From the NCBI GenBank assembly GCA_913050325.1, contig CAJWZP010000004.1, forward strand, positions 62,001 to 126,000: DNA of 64,000 nucleotides. Reading direction: 5' to 3'. The translations under genes were made by a program, and so were the position numbers. Below are positions 30,141 to 40,046 of the stretch, one piece after another. Positions within the stretch are counted from its first letter, which is position 1. Each line of letters opens with the position of its first letter. The notes under the pieces are model-generated. The model did no database searches. It had not been told where the DNA came from and saw only the letters and a list, made by a program, of their open reading frames with translations. Source of the stretch: an uncultured bacterium. Lineage in GTDB: Bacteria > Desulfobacterota_D > UBA1144.

Positions 30141-30162
30141 TTAATAATTAATGAATTATTAA
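30141..30162 (-). promoter_or_regulatory. AT-only hairpin upstream of rpsO
   Basis: Perfect 9-bp inverted repeat (TTAATAATT and AATTATTAA, 4-base loop), followed on the minus strand by a T-rich run. It could be a weak terminator after truB or part of an S15 autoregulatory leader. In such AT-rich DNA a chance origin is also possible. Confidence 0.3.
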
Positions 30163-30185
30163 TAAAAATCAAGTTAATTATTTCA

Positions 30186-31112
30186 TTAATCTAACAATTC
30201 TAAACTTGAATGTTTATAATAACCATCATTACTAAAAAAACTAATTATTAGTAGCTCTGGTTTATCATTAATCCCGGTAATAATATTTATTATTTTATCT
30301 TCTTTAAGGTCTTTAACTGATAGGATTCTATTATATAAATTTTCACATATATGATTTAAATCAATTTTTTTATAATTATTCAATGATTTTAGTTTGATTA
30401 ATGTTTTATGGTCAATTTGAATCCTTTTAAATATTTTTGATGGATCATAAAATATATCTTTTTTGTTTGTAATATCACTTACTTTAACAGAATCTTTAAT
30501 ATCAAAAGGTCCACTTTTCAATCTTTCAAGTTTACAGACAGTTGCAAAAGTACCTAGTGATTTGCCTATTAAGCTAACTAATGACCTTACATAGGTACCT
30601 GGAGAACACTTAACAATAAGCTCAAATGAATTTGGATTAAGATTCAAAATATCCAGTTCATAAATCCTGGATATAATCTTCTTCCTTTCAAATTCTGTAT
30701 TGTTTTTTGCCAATTCATAGTATCTTTTACCATTTAATTTTAATGCCGAATAACGTGGTGCAATATATTCAAATTCCCCTTCAAAGGATTTTATTTTTTC
30801 TTTATTTTTTTTATCAGAAATAAAAGTGTATTTAGTTCTATTATGTAAGTTTGTAATTTGTCCACAAATATCTAGGGTATCGGTTTCAATTCCTACTAAA
30901 GCTTTAACTTTGTATATTTTAGAATCTTCCTTGATATGTTTAATTAGCTTTGTCATCTTTCCTGTGAATAATGGAAGAACTCCTCCAGCCAGAGGATCAA
31001 GGGTTCCTAGAAAACCCACTTTATCAAAAGATAATGTTTTTTTAATTAGTTGTAATTGATAATTGGAGCTACTACCTTTGTTTTTATTTAATAATAATAT
31101 TTTATTTTTCAT
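30186..31112 (-). CDS. truB: tRNA pseudouridine-55 synthase
   Basis: Forms pseudouridine 55 in the T-loop of tRNAs. About 308 aa from the ATG at 31112 (MKNKILLLNKNKG), which fits the family start better than the ATG eight codons upstream. The catalytic Asp lies in GFLGTLDPLAGGVLPL. The start lies inside the end of nrnA (11-base overlap), so translation is coupled. It is in the infB-truB-rpsO neighbourhood as usual. Confidence 0.94.
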   Translation of the reverse strand: MKNKILLLNKNKGSSSNYQLQLIKKTLSFDKVGFLGTLDPLAGGVLPLFTGKMTKLIKHIKEDSKIYKVKALVGIETDTLDICGQITNLHNRTKYTFISDKKNKEKIKSFEGEFEYIAPRYSALKLNGKRYYELAKNNTEFERKKIISRIYELDILNLNPNSFELIVKCSPGTYVRSLVSLIGKSLGTFATVCKLERLKSGPFDIKDSVKVSDITNKKDIFYDPSKIFKRIQIDHKTLIKLKSLNNYKKIDLNHICENLYNRILSVKDLKEDKIINIITGINDKPELLIISFFSNDGYYKHSSLELLD

Positions 31113-32073
31113 ATGATATTTTGTCTTTAATCTCATTAATCAAGTTTTTAATATCCCCTTGATATTTGAAGCCTGATGCATTCTTATGGCCACCACCTCC
31201 AAAACTATTAGCCAGTCTTGATAAATCAATATATCCATTACTTCTCATGCTAATTTTCCATTCATTAATATCAATTTGTCTAATAAAAATACCTATTTTT
31301 ATTTCTTTATGAGAAAGTAAATAATTAGAAAAACCCTCACTGTCTTCTTTGGTAGTTTGGGTATCTTCATAGTCCTCAGTTGTGCAGTAGCTTAAACCAA
31401 GTTTTAAATCACTTATAAATATAAAATTGTTTAAAATTCTCTTTTCAATTTCTATTCGTTTAATAGACTTATCATTATTTAAAGATGATGAAATTAAATT
31501 TAAATCACCTCCATAATCAACTAATTTTGAGGATATATCAAGTGACTCGCTATTTGAATTGGAATTTTTAAAAAAGGATGTGTCTGTGACAATTCCGGTC
31601 AATAAAGGTGTTGCTATTTCGCTATCTATTTTAATTTTTAAAGCTTCAATTAACTTATAAACAATTATAGAAGTTGATGATGCATTTGTATCAATAATCA
31701 TATTACTTGATTCAATTTTTGGATTTTGATGATGATCAAGAACTATATAATCACCTTTATAATTTTTCATATAATTTTGTATTTCGTCTCCCGCTCTTTC
31801 AAAATCATTTAAATCTAGAAAAATTATTAAATCAATTTGTTCATCAACTATTTTTACTGTGTTAATTAACCCCTCAGTATTCAAAAAAGATAAATATTCA
31901 GGACAAGAATCCAAGTTATATAAAAAACAATTTTTTTGATGTTTTTTTAATGCAGAATATAAACCAATTGATGACCCTAAAGCATCTCCATCGGGGTCAT
32001 AATGGGATACTATCAACATATTATTTGAACTATTTATTAAATTTTTAATCTTATTTAAGGAATTAGAATTCAT
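31102..32073 (-). CDS. DHH/DHHA1 phosphoesterase, NrnA-like
   Basis: Bifunctional oligoribonuclease/pAp-phosphatase family, 323 aa. DHH-domain motifs are SHYDPDGDALGSS, FLDLND and VLDHHQNP; the DHHA1 domain has FGGGGHKNASGF. NrnA members degrade 2-5-nt RNAs and dephosphorylate 3'-phosphoadenosine 5'-phosphate. It takes the position between infB and truB that rbfA occupies in many bacteria, an arrangement also found in other lineages. The start overlaps the infB stop by one base. Confidence 0.93.
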   Translation of the reverse strand: MNSNSLNKIKNLINSSNNMLIVSHYDPDGDALGSSIGLYSALKKHQKNCFLYNLDSCPEYLSFLNTEGLINTVKIVDEQIDLIIFLDLNDFERAGDEIQNYMKNYKGDYIVLDHHQNPKIESSNMIIDTNASSTSIIVYKLIEALKIKIDSEIATPLLTGIVTDTSFFKNSNSNSESLDISSKLVDYGGDLNLISSSLNNDKSIKRIEIEKRILNNFIFISDLKLGLSYCTTEDYEDTQTTKEDSEGFSNYLLSHKEIKIGIFIRQIDINEWKISMRSNGYIDLSRLANSFGGGGHKNASGFKYQGDIKNLINEIKDKISYEK

Positions 32074-34622
32074 TATATACTTTGAGCGATTTTATCATGA
32101 GTAAATATCTCTAGAATATCACCTTGCTTAATATCAATTGAATCTTCTATACCAATACCACATTCAAAACCTGAAGCTACCTCTTTAACATCATCTTTAA
32201 ATCTTTTTAATGAATCTAATGAACATTCACTAATAATTTCATTATCTCTCATAACTCTAAATTTGTGTCCTCTTATAGCTTTACCATCTTTAATAAAACA
32301 ACCTGCAATTTTTCCTCTTTTAGTTAGATTGAAGACTTCTCTTATCTCAGCATGTCCAACTACTCTTTCCTCAAGTATTGGGTCTAGAAGACCTTCTAAT
32401 AATTCTTTTATTCGATCTAAAATTTCATATATTATTTGATATGTTTCACACCTAACAGATGATTTCTCTAGTAATTTTTTAACAGCACTTTCAATTTGAG
32501 TTGAAAAACCTAAAATAATTGATCCAGTTGATTCAGCTAACATATGATCTGATTCATTAATTGAACCTACTGCAGAGTGGACAATTTTTGCTTTACATTT
32601 TTCTGATTCAAAGTTTATTAAAGCAGAAATTAAAGCATCAAGGGATCCTTGAGTATCAGCCTTAACAATAACAGGAAGTTCCTTAATTTGTCCTAAAAGA
32701 ACTTCTGAGTTAATAAAATCTAATCCCACTGTATGAGATTTAAAAGCTTCCTCTTCTTTTATTGCTGCTTCACGATTTCTTATGACTTCTTTCGCAATCT
32801 TATCGGATTTAACTATATTGAATGGTAACCCAGCATCAGGAACTCCACTTAATCCCAAAATTTCTATTGGAATTGAAGGGCCGGATGTTTTTGATTGCGA
32901 ACCTTTGTCGTTTATTATAGCTCTTATTTTTCCAGAATATGTTCCACAAACAATAAAGTCTCCTCTATTTATTTCACCTTCCTTTGGAATTAATGTTGCA
33001 ACGACTCCTCGTCCCTTATCAAGGTATGATTCTAGAATAAAACCGTTTGCAGGAATTTTACTATTTGCTTTTAATTCCATAAGATCAGACTGAATAACTA
33101 TGAGCTCTAGTAACTCATCAATTCCTGTTCCATTTAAAGCTGAAACAGGTACACAAGAGACATCACCACCCCAATCATCAGGAGTAAGACCATTTTCGGA
33201 AAGCTGAGATTTAATGTTTTCAATATTTGAATCTTCTTTATCAATTTTATTTATTGCGACTATTATGGGAACATTTGCAGATTTTGCATGATTAATTGCT
33301 TCGATTGTTTGAGGCATAATGCCATCATCAGCCGCAACTACTAAAATTACGATGTCTGTTATGCTAGCTCCTCTTGATCTCATAGCTGAAAAAGCTGCGT
33401 GACCGGGAGTATCAATAAAAACAAGCTTCTTCTTATTGAAATCAAAACTATATGCACCAATTGATTGTGTTATACCTCCGTATTCATTATTTGCTACTTT
33501 AGCTTTCCTAATATAATCCAATAGAGAAGTTTTTCCATGATCTACATGTCCCATTACAGTTATTATAGGAGGCCTGTCTAATATATCTTTATCATTAAAA
33601 TTTATACCTTCGGTCATAAACTCTTTCTCATTAAAAGAATCAACATCCACATCAAAATCAAATTCAGAGGCAATTATAGTAGCTTCGTCGGAATCAATTT
33701 CATCTTTAAATGTTAGTGTTAAACCTAGCTCTTGTGCCTTCTTAATTACTTCATTTAATTTAATTTTCATTTTGTTTGCTAAAAGAGTTATTAGAATCTT
33801 TTCTTGAATTTTTATCTTTTTAGTTTTCTTTTTCTCATTATTAATCTCTTTGTTATTTTCAACTTCATCTAGATCTTTATCTTTTTGTTTAGTCTTTTTT
33901 TGATAACTATTTGAAACTAAAAATTCTTTTCTAGCTCCGGGTAATTTTGCTTTGACAGCACTTCTTAAAGCATCTAATGCCTCTTCATCAATTATCTCAG
34001 CATTAGAAGGCTTTACTTTTATTTTCTTTTTTTGTTTAGTTATATCTTTTGTTGATTCTTGTGAATCTTTTTTCTTTTTTAAGTCTGAATCAATTGGCTT
34101 ATTTATAATTGGAGGAGGAGCAACCTGTTGTTTCTTATCTTGATTAGAATTACTTTTATCTTTAAATTTATTATTAGATTTATTTTTTTTAAAATCATCT
34201 TTATTCTCTTCAACTGTTCTAACAATTTTTCTAGAACTCTGGGAAGATTTTTTAGGTTCAATTTTATTATCATTATTTATATTTTGATTCTTTAAATCAT
34301 TAGTTGGTTTCAGATCTCTTTTATCTTGACTCTCAACCTTTTTCTCTTCTTCTTTAGAAGATTCTTTTTTTATTGGCTCGGGTCTTTTTTTTCTTCTAAT
34401 TGTTACTTTAGAGCCTGATCTTTTTATAATTTCATTATCAGTTTTGGGTTTTTTTAATATAGGCTCTCCAACCAAGGAAATCTGAATTTTTTTAGCATCC
34501 TCTAACGAAATTGAGCTTGATTGAGTTCTTGCAACAATTGATAATTCTTTACATTTTGCAAGAATTTCTTTGACATCAAGTGACATCTTTTCTGACAATT
34601 CTTTAATTTTAATCTTACTCAT
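32073..34622 (-). CDS. infB: Translation initiation factor IF-2
   Basis: GTPase that places initiator tRNA on the 30S subunit, 849 aa. A long, charged, Lys/Glu-rich variable N-terminus (about 50-330, low complexity) precedes the G domain with GHVDHGKTSLLD, DTPGHAAF and NKID. Domains II-IV follow, including GVVATLIPKEGEI and the fMet-tRNA-binding C-terminal domain. It starts 5 bases after nusA. The usual nusA-infB order is kept. Confidence 0.97.
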   Translation of the reverse strand: MSKIKIKELSEKMSLDVKEILAKCKELSIVARTQSSSISLEDAKKIQISLVGEPILKKPKTDNEIIKRSGSKVTIRRKKRPEPIKKESSKEEEKKVESQDKRDLKPTNDLKNQNINNDNKIEPKKSSQSSRKIVRTVEENKDDFKKNKSNNKFKDKSNSNQDKKQQVAPPPIINKPIDSDLKKKKDSQESTKDITKQKKKIKVKPSNAEIIDEEALDALRSAVKAKLPGARKEFLVSNSYQKKTKQKDKDLDEVENNKEINNEKKKTKKIKIQEKILITLLANKMKIKLNEVIKKAQELGLTLTFKDEIDSDEATIIASEFDFDVDVDSFNEKEFMTEGINFNDKDILDRPPIITVMGHVDHGKTSLLDYIRKAKVANNEYGGITQSIGAYSFDFNKKKLVFIDTPGHAAFSAMRSRGASITDIVILVVAADDGIMPQTIEAINHAKSANVPIIVAINKIDKEDSNIENIKSQLSENGLTPDDWGGDVSCVPVSALNGTGIDELLELIVIQSDLMELKANSKIPANGFILESYLDKGRGVVATLIPKEGEINRGDFIVCGTYSGKIRAIINDKGSQSKTSGPSIPIEILGLSGVPDAGLPFNIVKSDKIAKEVIRNREAAIKEEEAFKSHTVGLDFINSEVLLGQIKELPVIVKADTQGSLDALISALINFESEKCKAKIVHSAVGSINESDHMLAESTGSIILGFSTQIESAVKKLLEKSSVRCETYQIIYEILDRIKELLEGLLDPILEERVVGHAEIREVFNLTKRGKIAGCFIKDGKAIRGHKFRVMRDNEIISECSLDSLKRFKDDVKEVASGFECGIGIEDSIDIKQGDILEIFTHDKIAQSI

Positions 34623-34627
34623 TAATA

Positions 34628-35953
34628 TTAATCTTTTAAATTTTCTCCTTCTTCATTAATATCTTCATTTGCATTCTCATCTTCTATTTCAATATTTCTC
34701 AATCTATCTTTTAACGCATTTCTTGCAGCTAATTGAATTTTTTCAATATCTTCATCATTTGTAATTCCTGAAGATTTAGAAATGGATTCTTTTTCACCGA
34801 ATGCTATATCTTCTAATGTATGATAGCCTCCAGCAAATAACAAGTTAGCATTAACTTCGGATATATTTGGTAAAGTTAAAAGTAGTTTAACAACAGATTG
34901 TTGCTCTTCTTTTAATTGGACATCAGTTTTTACAGTTATTTCCCATTCTGTAAGTTCTGAGGCAAGTCGTACATTTTGACCTCTCCTTCCAATACAAAGA
35001 GAATATTGATCCTCATCAACTATAACCTCCATAATTTTAGAGGACTCATCAAGTATGACTTTATTAACTCTAGCTGGAGATAAAGCATTACATGAATATC
35101 GTGCAGGATCTGGAGACCATGGAACTATATCAATCTTTTCTCCTTTAAGTTCTTGAATTATATTTTGTACTCTTGAACCTCTCATTCCCACACAAGCTCC
35201 AACTGCATCTATATCAGAGTCGGCGGATGATACTGAAATTTTAGTTCTTCCACCGGGATCTCTAGAAATCCCCATAATTTCTACAATCCCTTCATTTATT
35301 TCAGGTACTTCTGATTTAAATAAAGATTCGACAAAATTTTTATGTGCTCTGGATAAAACAAGCTGTGTTCCTCTTTTGTCTTCTTCAATTCTTAATAAAA
35401 CAGCTCTTAATCTATCTTTAGGTTGAAAATACTCTCTAGGGACTTGTTCATCGTATGGAATAATTGCTTCAGTTCTTCCTATATCAACTATAATTGCACC
35501 TCTAACCATTCTTCTAACTATTCCATTCACAAGTTCACCCTGTCTAGTTTTAAACTCTTCAAAAATTACTTTTGCCTCAGCCTCTTTAATTTTTTGTATA
35601 ATCCTTTGTCTTGCATTTTGAATTGCAATTCGAGAATACTTTGGATTCAATTTAATACCTATTTCTTCATCTATTTGAACTTCCGGATCCAGTTCTCTGG
35701 CTTCTTTTAAGGATATTTCCATATCGTCATCGAAAACATCTTCTACAACTCTTTTAAATTCAAAAAGTTCAATTTCATTGAATTCATTAAATTGACACTC
35801 TAACTCTTTATAAGAAGGGTCAGTTTTTAAAAGCTTATGAGCAGCTGCTACAACTGATTCGTTTACAGCATCTAAAATAACCTCTTTCTCAATACCTTTA
35901 TCTTTTGAAACAGAATCAATAACTCTTGCTAATTCATTAAACTCACTTGCCAT
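34628..35953 (-). CDS. nusA: Transcription factor NusA
   Basis: Transcription elongation, termination and antitermination factor, 441 aa. N-terminal RNA-polymerase-binding domain, S1 domain (GELVNGIVRRMVRGAIIVDIG), two KH domains (GMRGSRVQNI and CIGRRGQNVRLA), and one C-terminal helix-hairpin-helix repeat region with an acidic tail. The form is shorter than the 495-aa E. coli protein, which carries two C-terminal acidic repeats. It lies between rimP and infB. Confidence 0.95.
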   Translation of the reverse strand: MASEFNELARVIDSVSKDKGIEKEVILDAVNESVVAAAHKLLKTDPSYKELECQFNEFNEIELFEFKRVVEDVFDDDMEISLKEARELDPEVQIDEEIGIKLNPKYSRIAIQNARQRIIQKIKEAEAKVIFEEFKTRQGELVNGIVRRMVRGAIIVDIGRTEAIIPYDEQVPREYFQPKDRLRAVLLRIEEDKRGTQLVLSRAHKNFVESLFKSEVPEINEGIVEIMGISRDPGGRTKISVSSADSDIDAVGACVGMRGSRVQNIIQELKGEKIDIVPWSPDPARYSCNALSPARVNKVILDESSKIMEVIVDEDQYSLCIGRRGQNVRLASELTEWEITVKTDVQLKEEQQSVVKLLLTLPNISEVNANLLFAGGYHTLEDIAFGEKESISKSSGITNDEDIEKIQLAARNALKDRLRNIEIEDENANEDINEEGENLKD

Positions 35954-35961
35954 GATTACCT

Positions 35962-36408
35962 CTAAATATTTAAATTTGCCTTCTCTATATCTTTTAAATT
36001 AATTTTATATAATTTTCCACTATCATTTATTTCTATATCGTTATCTGAAATTTTTTCTATTGAGCCGGTGAATACATTTTTACCATCATCAAGAATTGAT
36101 ATTGATTTAATCTTCACTTTTCTACCAATATATCTTTGAAAATCATCTAATTTTTTTAATGGTCTATTAGGACCGGGAGATGAAACTTCTAAAATATATG
36201 AATTTTCGAAAAAATTATCAATATCTTTCGATTCATCAATTAAATTATTCATTTTTACACAATCTTCTATTGTAATATTTCCTCCATTATCAATAAAAAC
36301 AATTAATTTTACTTCTTTTGTATTTGAGATTACTTGAAAATCTACAAGTTCATAATTTCCATCTTTACTTAGATTAAGAAGTAAATCTTCTAATTTTTTT
36401 AAATTCAT
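35962..36408 (-). CDS. rimP: Ribosome maturation factor RimP
   Basis: Needed for 30S subunit assembly, 148 aa. The conserved block SYILEVSSPGPNRPLKK and the preceding DDGxITIEDC-type segment (DNGGNITIEDCVK) identify it. It heads the rimP-nusA-infB-nrnA-truB-rpsO-pnp-miaA unit and is separated from uvrB by a strong hairpin. Confidence 0.93.
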   Translation of the reverse strand: MNLKKLEDLLLNLSKDGNYELVDFQVISNTKEVKLIVFIDNGGNITIEDCVKMNNLIDESKDIDNFFENSYILEVSSPGPNRPLKKLDDFQRYIGRKVKIKSISILDDGKNVFTGSIEKISDNDIEINDSGKLYKINLKDIEKANLNI

Positions 36409-36430
36409 AAATTTAACCTTTAATAATAAA

Positions 36431-36451
36431 GAAGCGGGACATGCCCGCTTC
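36431..36451 (-). terminator. Rho-independent terminator after uvrB
   Basis: Perfect GC-rich 8-bp stem (GAAGCGGG and CCCGCTTC, 5-base loop), the strongest hairpin noticed in the window. On the minus strand it is followed by TTTATTATT. It separates uvrB from the rimP-nusA unit. Confidence 0.75.
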
Positions 36452-36480
36452 TACTTGAAAAATATAACATCAGTTAATTA

Positions 36481-38475
36481 CTATGCAATCTCAGATACTA
36501 AAGTAAGCTCAATTTTTTTTAATTTTTTTATTTTATCTCTCAAAGCGGCTGCTTCTTCAAATTTAAGTTCATCAGATAAAATTTTCATTTGTTCCTGTAA
36601 TTTTGAAATCACTGTGCCAATCTCGTGGGGTTGAACAGATAATTCATCTAAAACATCCGCTGATTTTTCAAGATGATAAATATTTTGCATATCTAAATCT
36701 ACTTTTTTAATAATAGATTTAGGTTTAATAGAATTATCAATATTAAATTTTAATTGTATGTCTCTTCTTCTATTACTTTCATCTATTGCGGATTTCATAG
36801 ATTTTGTTATTTCATCGGCATACATAACAACTTTACCTTTAATATTTCTTGCCGCTCTTCCAAAAATCTGAATTAAAGATGATTCAGATCTCAGATAGCC
36901 TTCTTTGTCTGCATCTAATATTGCAACTAATGAAACCTCTGGCAAATCCAAACCTTCTCTCAAAAGATTTATGCCAACTAAAACATCAAATTTATCAGAT
37001 CTAAAGTTCTTAATGATTTCTACCCGATCCAATGTTTTAATTTCAGAATGCATATATTCAACTCTCAAATCTTTATCTTTATAAAATTCAGTTAATTCCT
37101 CAGCCATTCTTTTAGTTAAAGTTGTAATAAGAACCTTATTTCCATCAGATATTGTTTTTAATATTTCATCATGCAAATTATCAATTTGATTTTTTGAAGG
37201 TCTAACCTCTATGGTTGGATCAACAAGTCCTGTAGGTCTTATTATTTGCTCTATTATGGTGTCACCAGATTTTTCAAACTCATATTTAGAGGGCGTAGCT
37301 GATACATAAACAATTTGATTGACTTTTTTTTCAAATTCGTTCAAATTAAGAGGCCTATTATCTAATGCGGATGGCAATCTAAAACCATGGTCAACCAATG
37401 TTTGCTTTCTTGATCTATCACCTTCATACATACCTCTGATTTGTGGAATAGTTTGATGACTTTCATCAATTATGAGAAGAAAATCATCAGGAAAATAATC
37501 GATTAAAGTGTTAGGTGGCTGGCCAGGTTTTCTTTGATCTAGGTGGAGGGAATAATTCTCAATTCCTGGACAAAATCCCATAATTTCCATTAATTCCATA
37601 TCTTTTATAGTTCTTTCTTCCAATCTTTTATATTCTTCTAGCTTCCCAATTTTTTTCAAATATTTTAATTGATTTTTAAGTTCTTTTTCAATTGATAAAA
37701 TAGCTTTTTCAGTGGTCTTCTTCTCAACTACATAATGTGAACTTGGAAAAATTTGAACTGAATCGATCTCTCCTTTGATTTCGCTAGTAAATATATCTAG
37801 AATATAGATGCTATCAATAATATCATCATTAAATTTAACTTTTATTCCAATATCTTCCATATTTGATGGTTGAACATCTACATAATTACCTATTGCACGA
37901 AAACTACCTCTATTGAGTTCAACTCTAGTTCTTTCGTATTGAACTTCTGTTAATTTATTCAAAAATTCATCTCTAGAGACTTTATCCCCTTTTTTTAAAG
38001 TTGTAATCATTTCATAGTATTCTTTAGGTGAACCTATTCCATATATACAGGATACACTTGATACAATTATCACATCTTCTTTATCAAAAAGTGCACTCGT
38101 AGCCGCATGTCTTAATTGGTCTATTTGTTCATTAATTTTTGAATCTTTAGCTATATATGTATTTGATGATGGAATATATGCCTCTGGTTGATAATAATCG
38201 TAATAACTAACAAAATAATGAACTTCATTTTCAGGAAAAATTTCTTTAAATTCTTCATATAGTTGAGCAGCCAAAGTTTTATTATGAGCCATTATCAATG
38301 TTGGTTTGGAGACATTCATAATAGTATTTGCGATAGTAAAGGTTTTACCACTTCCAGTTACACCTAATAGAGTCTGAGACTTTTTACCACTAATAATATT
38401 ATTCGATAATTCTTTAATTGAATTGGGCTGATCACCTTGTGGTTTATAATCAACTTTTATTTTAAAATCAGGCAT
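36481..38475 (-). CDS. uvrB: Excinuclease ABC subunit B
   Basis: DNA-damage recognition helicase-like subunit of nucleotide excision repair, 664 aa, normal length. Walker A GVTGSGKTFT, the beta-hairpin region YYDYYQPEAYIP, DESH box (IIDESHQT), motif VI QIFGRAARN, and a C-terminal UVR motif. Leaderless-type start: TACAAT 6 bases before the ATG and no Shine-Dalgarno site. Divergent from cobA-hemD. Confidence 0.97.
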   Translation of the reverse strand: MPDFKIKVDYKPQGDQPNSIKELSNNIISGKKSQTLLGVTGSGKTFTIANTIMNVSKPTLIMAHNKTLAAQLYEEFKEIFPENEVHYFVSYYDYYQPEAYIPSSNTYIAKDSKINEQIDQLRHAATSALFDKEDVIIVSSVSCIYGIGSPKEYYEMITTLKKGDKVSRDEFLNKLTEVQYERTRVELNRGSFRAIGNYVDVQPSNMEDIGIKVKFNDDIIDSIYILDIFTSEIKGEIDSVQIFPSSHYVVEKKTTEKAILSIEKELKNQLKYLKKIGKLEEYKRLEERTIKDMELMEIMGFCPGIENYSLHLDQRKPGQPPNTLIDYFPDDFLLIIDESHQTIPQIRGMYEGDRSRKQTLVDHGFRLPSALDNRPLNLNEFEKKVNQIVYVSATPSKYEFEKSGDTIIEQIIRPTGLVDPTIEVRPSKNQIDNLHDEILKTISDGNKVLITTLTKRMAEELTEFYKDKDLRVEYMHSEIKTLDRVEIIKNFRSDKFDVLVGINLLREGLDLPEVSLVAILDADKEGYLRSESSLIQIFGRAARNIKGKVVMYADEITKSMKSAIDESNRRRDIQLKFNIDNSIKPKSIIKKVDLDMQNIYHLEKSADVLDELSVQPHEIGTVISKLQEQMKILSDELKFEEAAALRDKIKKLKKIELTLVSEIA

Positions 38476-38481
38476 ATATAT

Positions 38482-38487
38482 ATTGTA
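38482..38487 (-). promoter_or_regulatory. -10 element, leaderless start of uvrB
   Basis: TACAAT followed by 6 bases (ATATAT) and the uvrB ATG at 38475 on the minus strand. No Shine-Dalgarno site is seen. Confidence 0.45.
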
Positions 38488-38540
38488 ACGGAAATCTTAA
38501 TAATTGACTTTTAAGAATCTTTTTGGTTTGCTTTCATAAT

Positions 38541-40046
38541 ATGAAGACAACTGTTTTTTTAGTTGGTGCTGGGCCCGGAGATCCTGGATTAATAACCGTT
38601 AAAGGTGAGAAATTATTAAAAATAGCAGATGTAATTGTATATGATTATCTTTCTAATCCAATCTTTCTCAATAAGGCTAATAATAATTGCAAATTAATTA
38701 ATGCCGGTAAAAGACTTGGGTTTAAAGCCATGAGTCAAGCTCAAATAAACAAAAAATTAGTTTCACTTGCAAAACAAAAATATAAGAATATTGTTAGACT
38801 CAAAGGTGGTGATCCTTTATTATTCGGCAGAGGAGGAGAAGAAGCCGAATATTTAAAAAAGAATAAAATCAATTTTGAAATAGTTCCCGGAATAACATCT
38901 GCAATAGCTGTTCCAGCATATGCCGGTATACCGATTTCACATAGAGACTCAACAAGTTCATTTTGTATTGTTACAGGTCATGAAGACCCTGAAAAAAATA
39001 AAAGTAATTTAAATTGGAAAGCGATTGCCGCTTTCAAATCAATAATCTTCTTAATGGGAACTAAAAATTTAAAATCCAATATAGAAAAATTAATAGAAAA
39101 CGGTATAGATAAAAATTCAAAAATAGCAGTTATTCAATGGGGTACCCATTCCATGCAAAAAACCGTTGAAGGAAATCTAAGTAATATTTTTTCTTTAATT
39201 AAACAAAAAAACATTAAATCACCTGCAGTTATTGTGATAGGTGATGTTTGTAAATATAGAAAAAATCTTAGGTGGTTTGAAAAGAAACCACTTTTTGGAA
39301 AATCAATTGTTGTTACCCGTGCAAGGAAAGATGCAAGTAATTTAGTGGAACAAATATTTGATTTAGGAGGAGAAGCTATTGAAATTCCATCAATAGAAAT
39401 TAAACCTATTTATAATAAGAAAAATGAGATATATATAAAAAATTCTACAAATTATGATTGGCTTGTTTTTACAAGTGTTAATGGAGTTGAAGAATTTTTC
39501 TCTAGATTTATTAAATTTCATCATGATATTAGAAAGTTGGGAAAAACTAAAATTGCTACAATTGGAAGTGAAACTGCAAGAAGTGTTAAAAGATATGGTT
39601 TAAAAGTGGATTTAATTCCAACAAAATTTATTGCTGAATCTTTAATAAAAGAGTTCAAAAATCAAAAAGTTAAAAAAAATAAAATATTAATTCCAAGAGC
39701 CGCAAAGTCTCGAGAATTATTAATTGAAGAATTAAGAAAAATGGATAACAAGGTTGATGAGATGAAAATTTATAAATCTATTCTTCCATCTAAAAAATTA
39801 AAAAACAATATAAGAGATAGAATTATGAACGAAAATATTTTTGGTGTTACTTTTACGAGTTCGTCAACTGTAGATAATTTTTTTAAGTTTATTGATTCAA
39901 AAACTTTAAAAAGAAATAAAAAAATTAAATTTTTTTGTATAGGTCCAATCACTGCAAATACATTAAAGAAATATAATTTAAGACCTAATAAAATTGCTAA
40001 AGAATTTACAATAAAATCTCTAATTAATGAGGTAATTAAGTCATAG
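38541..40046 (+). CDS. Fused uroporphyrinogen-III methyltransferase / uroporphyrinogen-III synthase
   Basis: 501-aa fusion of CobA/SUMT (about 1-240) and HemD (about 250-501). CobA part: VGAGPGDPGLITVKG, VRLKGGDPLLFGRG and EIVPGITSAIAVPAYAGIP. The HemD part begins at SIVVTRARKDAS and contains LVFTSVNGVEEFF and VTFTSSSTVDNF. HemD closes the tetrapyrrole ring; CobA methylates it on the way to siroheme and cobalamin. The ATG at 38541 matches the family start; the TTG six codons upstream is unlikely. It is followed by rsmE with a 1-base overlap. Confidence 0.93.
   Translation: MKTTVFLVGAGPGDPGLITVKGEKLLKIADVIVYDYLSNPIFLNKANNNCKLINAGKRLGFKAMSQAQINKKLVSLAKQKYKNIVRLKGGDPLLFGRGGEEAEYLKKNKINFEIVPGITSAIAVPAYAGIPISHRDSTSSFCIVTGHEDPEKNKSNLNWKAIAAFKSIIFLMGTKNLKSNIEKLIENGIDKNSKIAVIQWGTHSMQKTVEGNLSNIFSLIKQKNIKSPAVIVIGDVCKYRKNLRWFEKKPLFGKSIVVTRARKDASNLVEQIFDLGGEAIEIPSIEIKPIYNKKNEIYIKNSTNYDWLVFTSVNGVEEFFSRFIKFHHDIRKLGKTKIATIGSETARSVKRYGLKVDLIPTKFIAESLIKEFKNQKVKKNKILIPRAAKSRELLIEELRKMDNKVDEMKIYKSILPSKKLKNNIRDRIMNENIFGVTFTSSSTVDNFFKFIDSKTLKRNKKIKFFCIGPITANTLKKYNLRPNKIAKEFTIKSLINEVIKS

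Noticed and set aside
33781-34440. Low-complexity Lys/Glu region as a repeat or mobile element
   Set aside because: It is the normal variable N-terminal region of IF-2.
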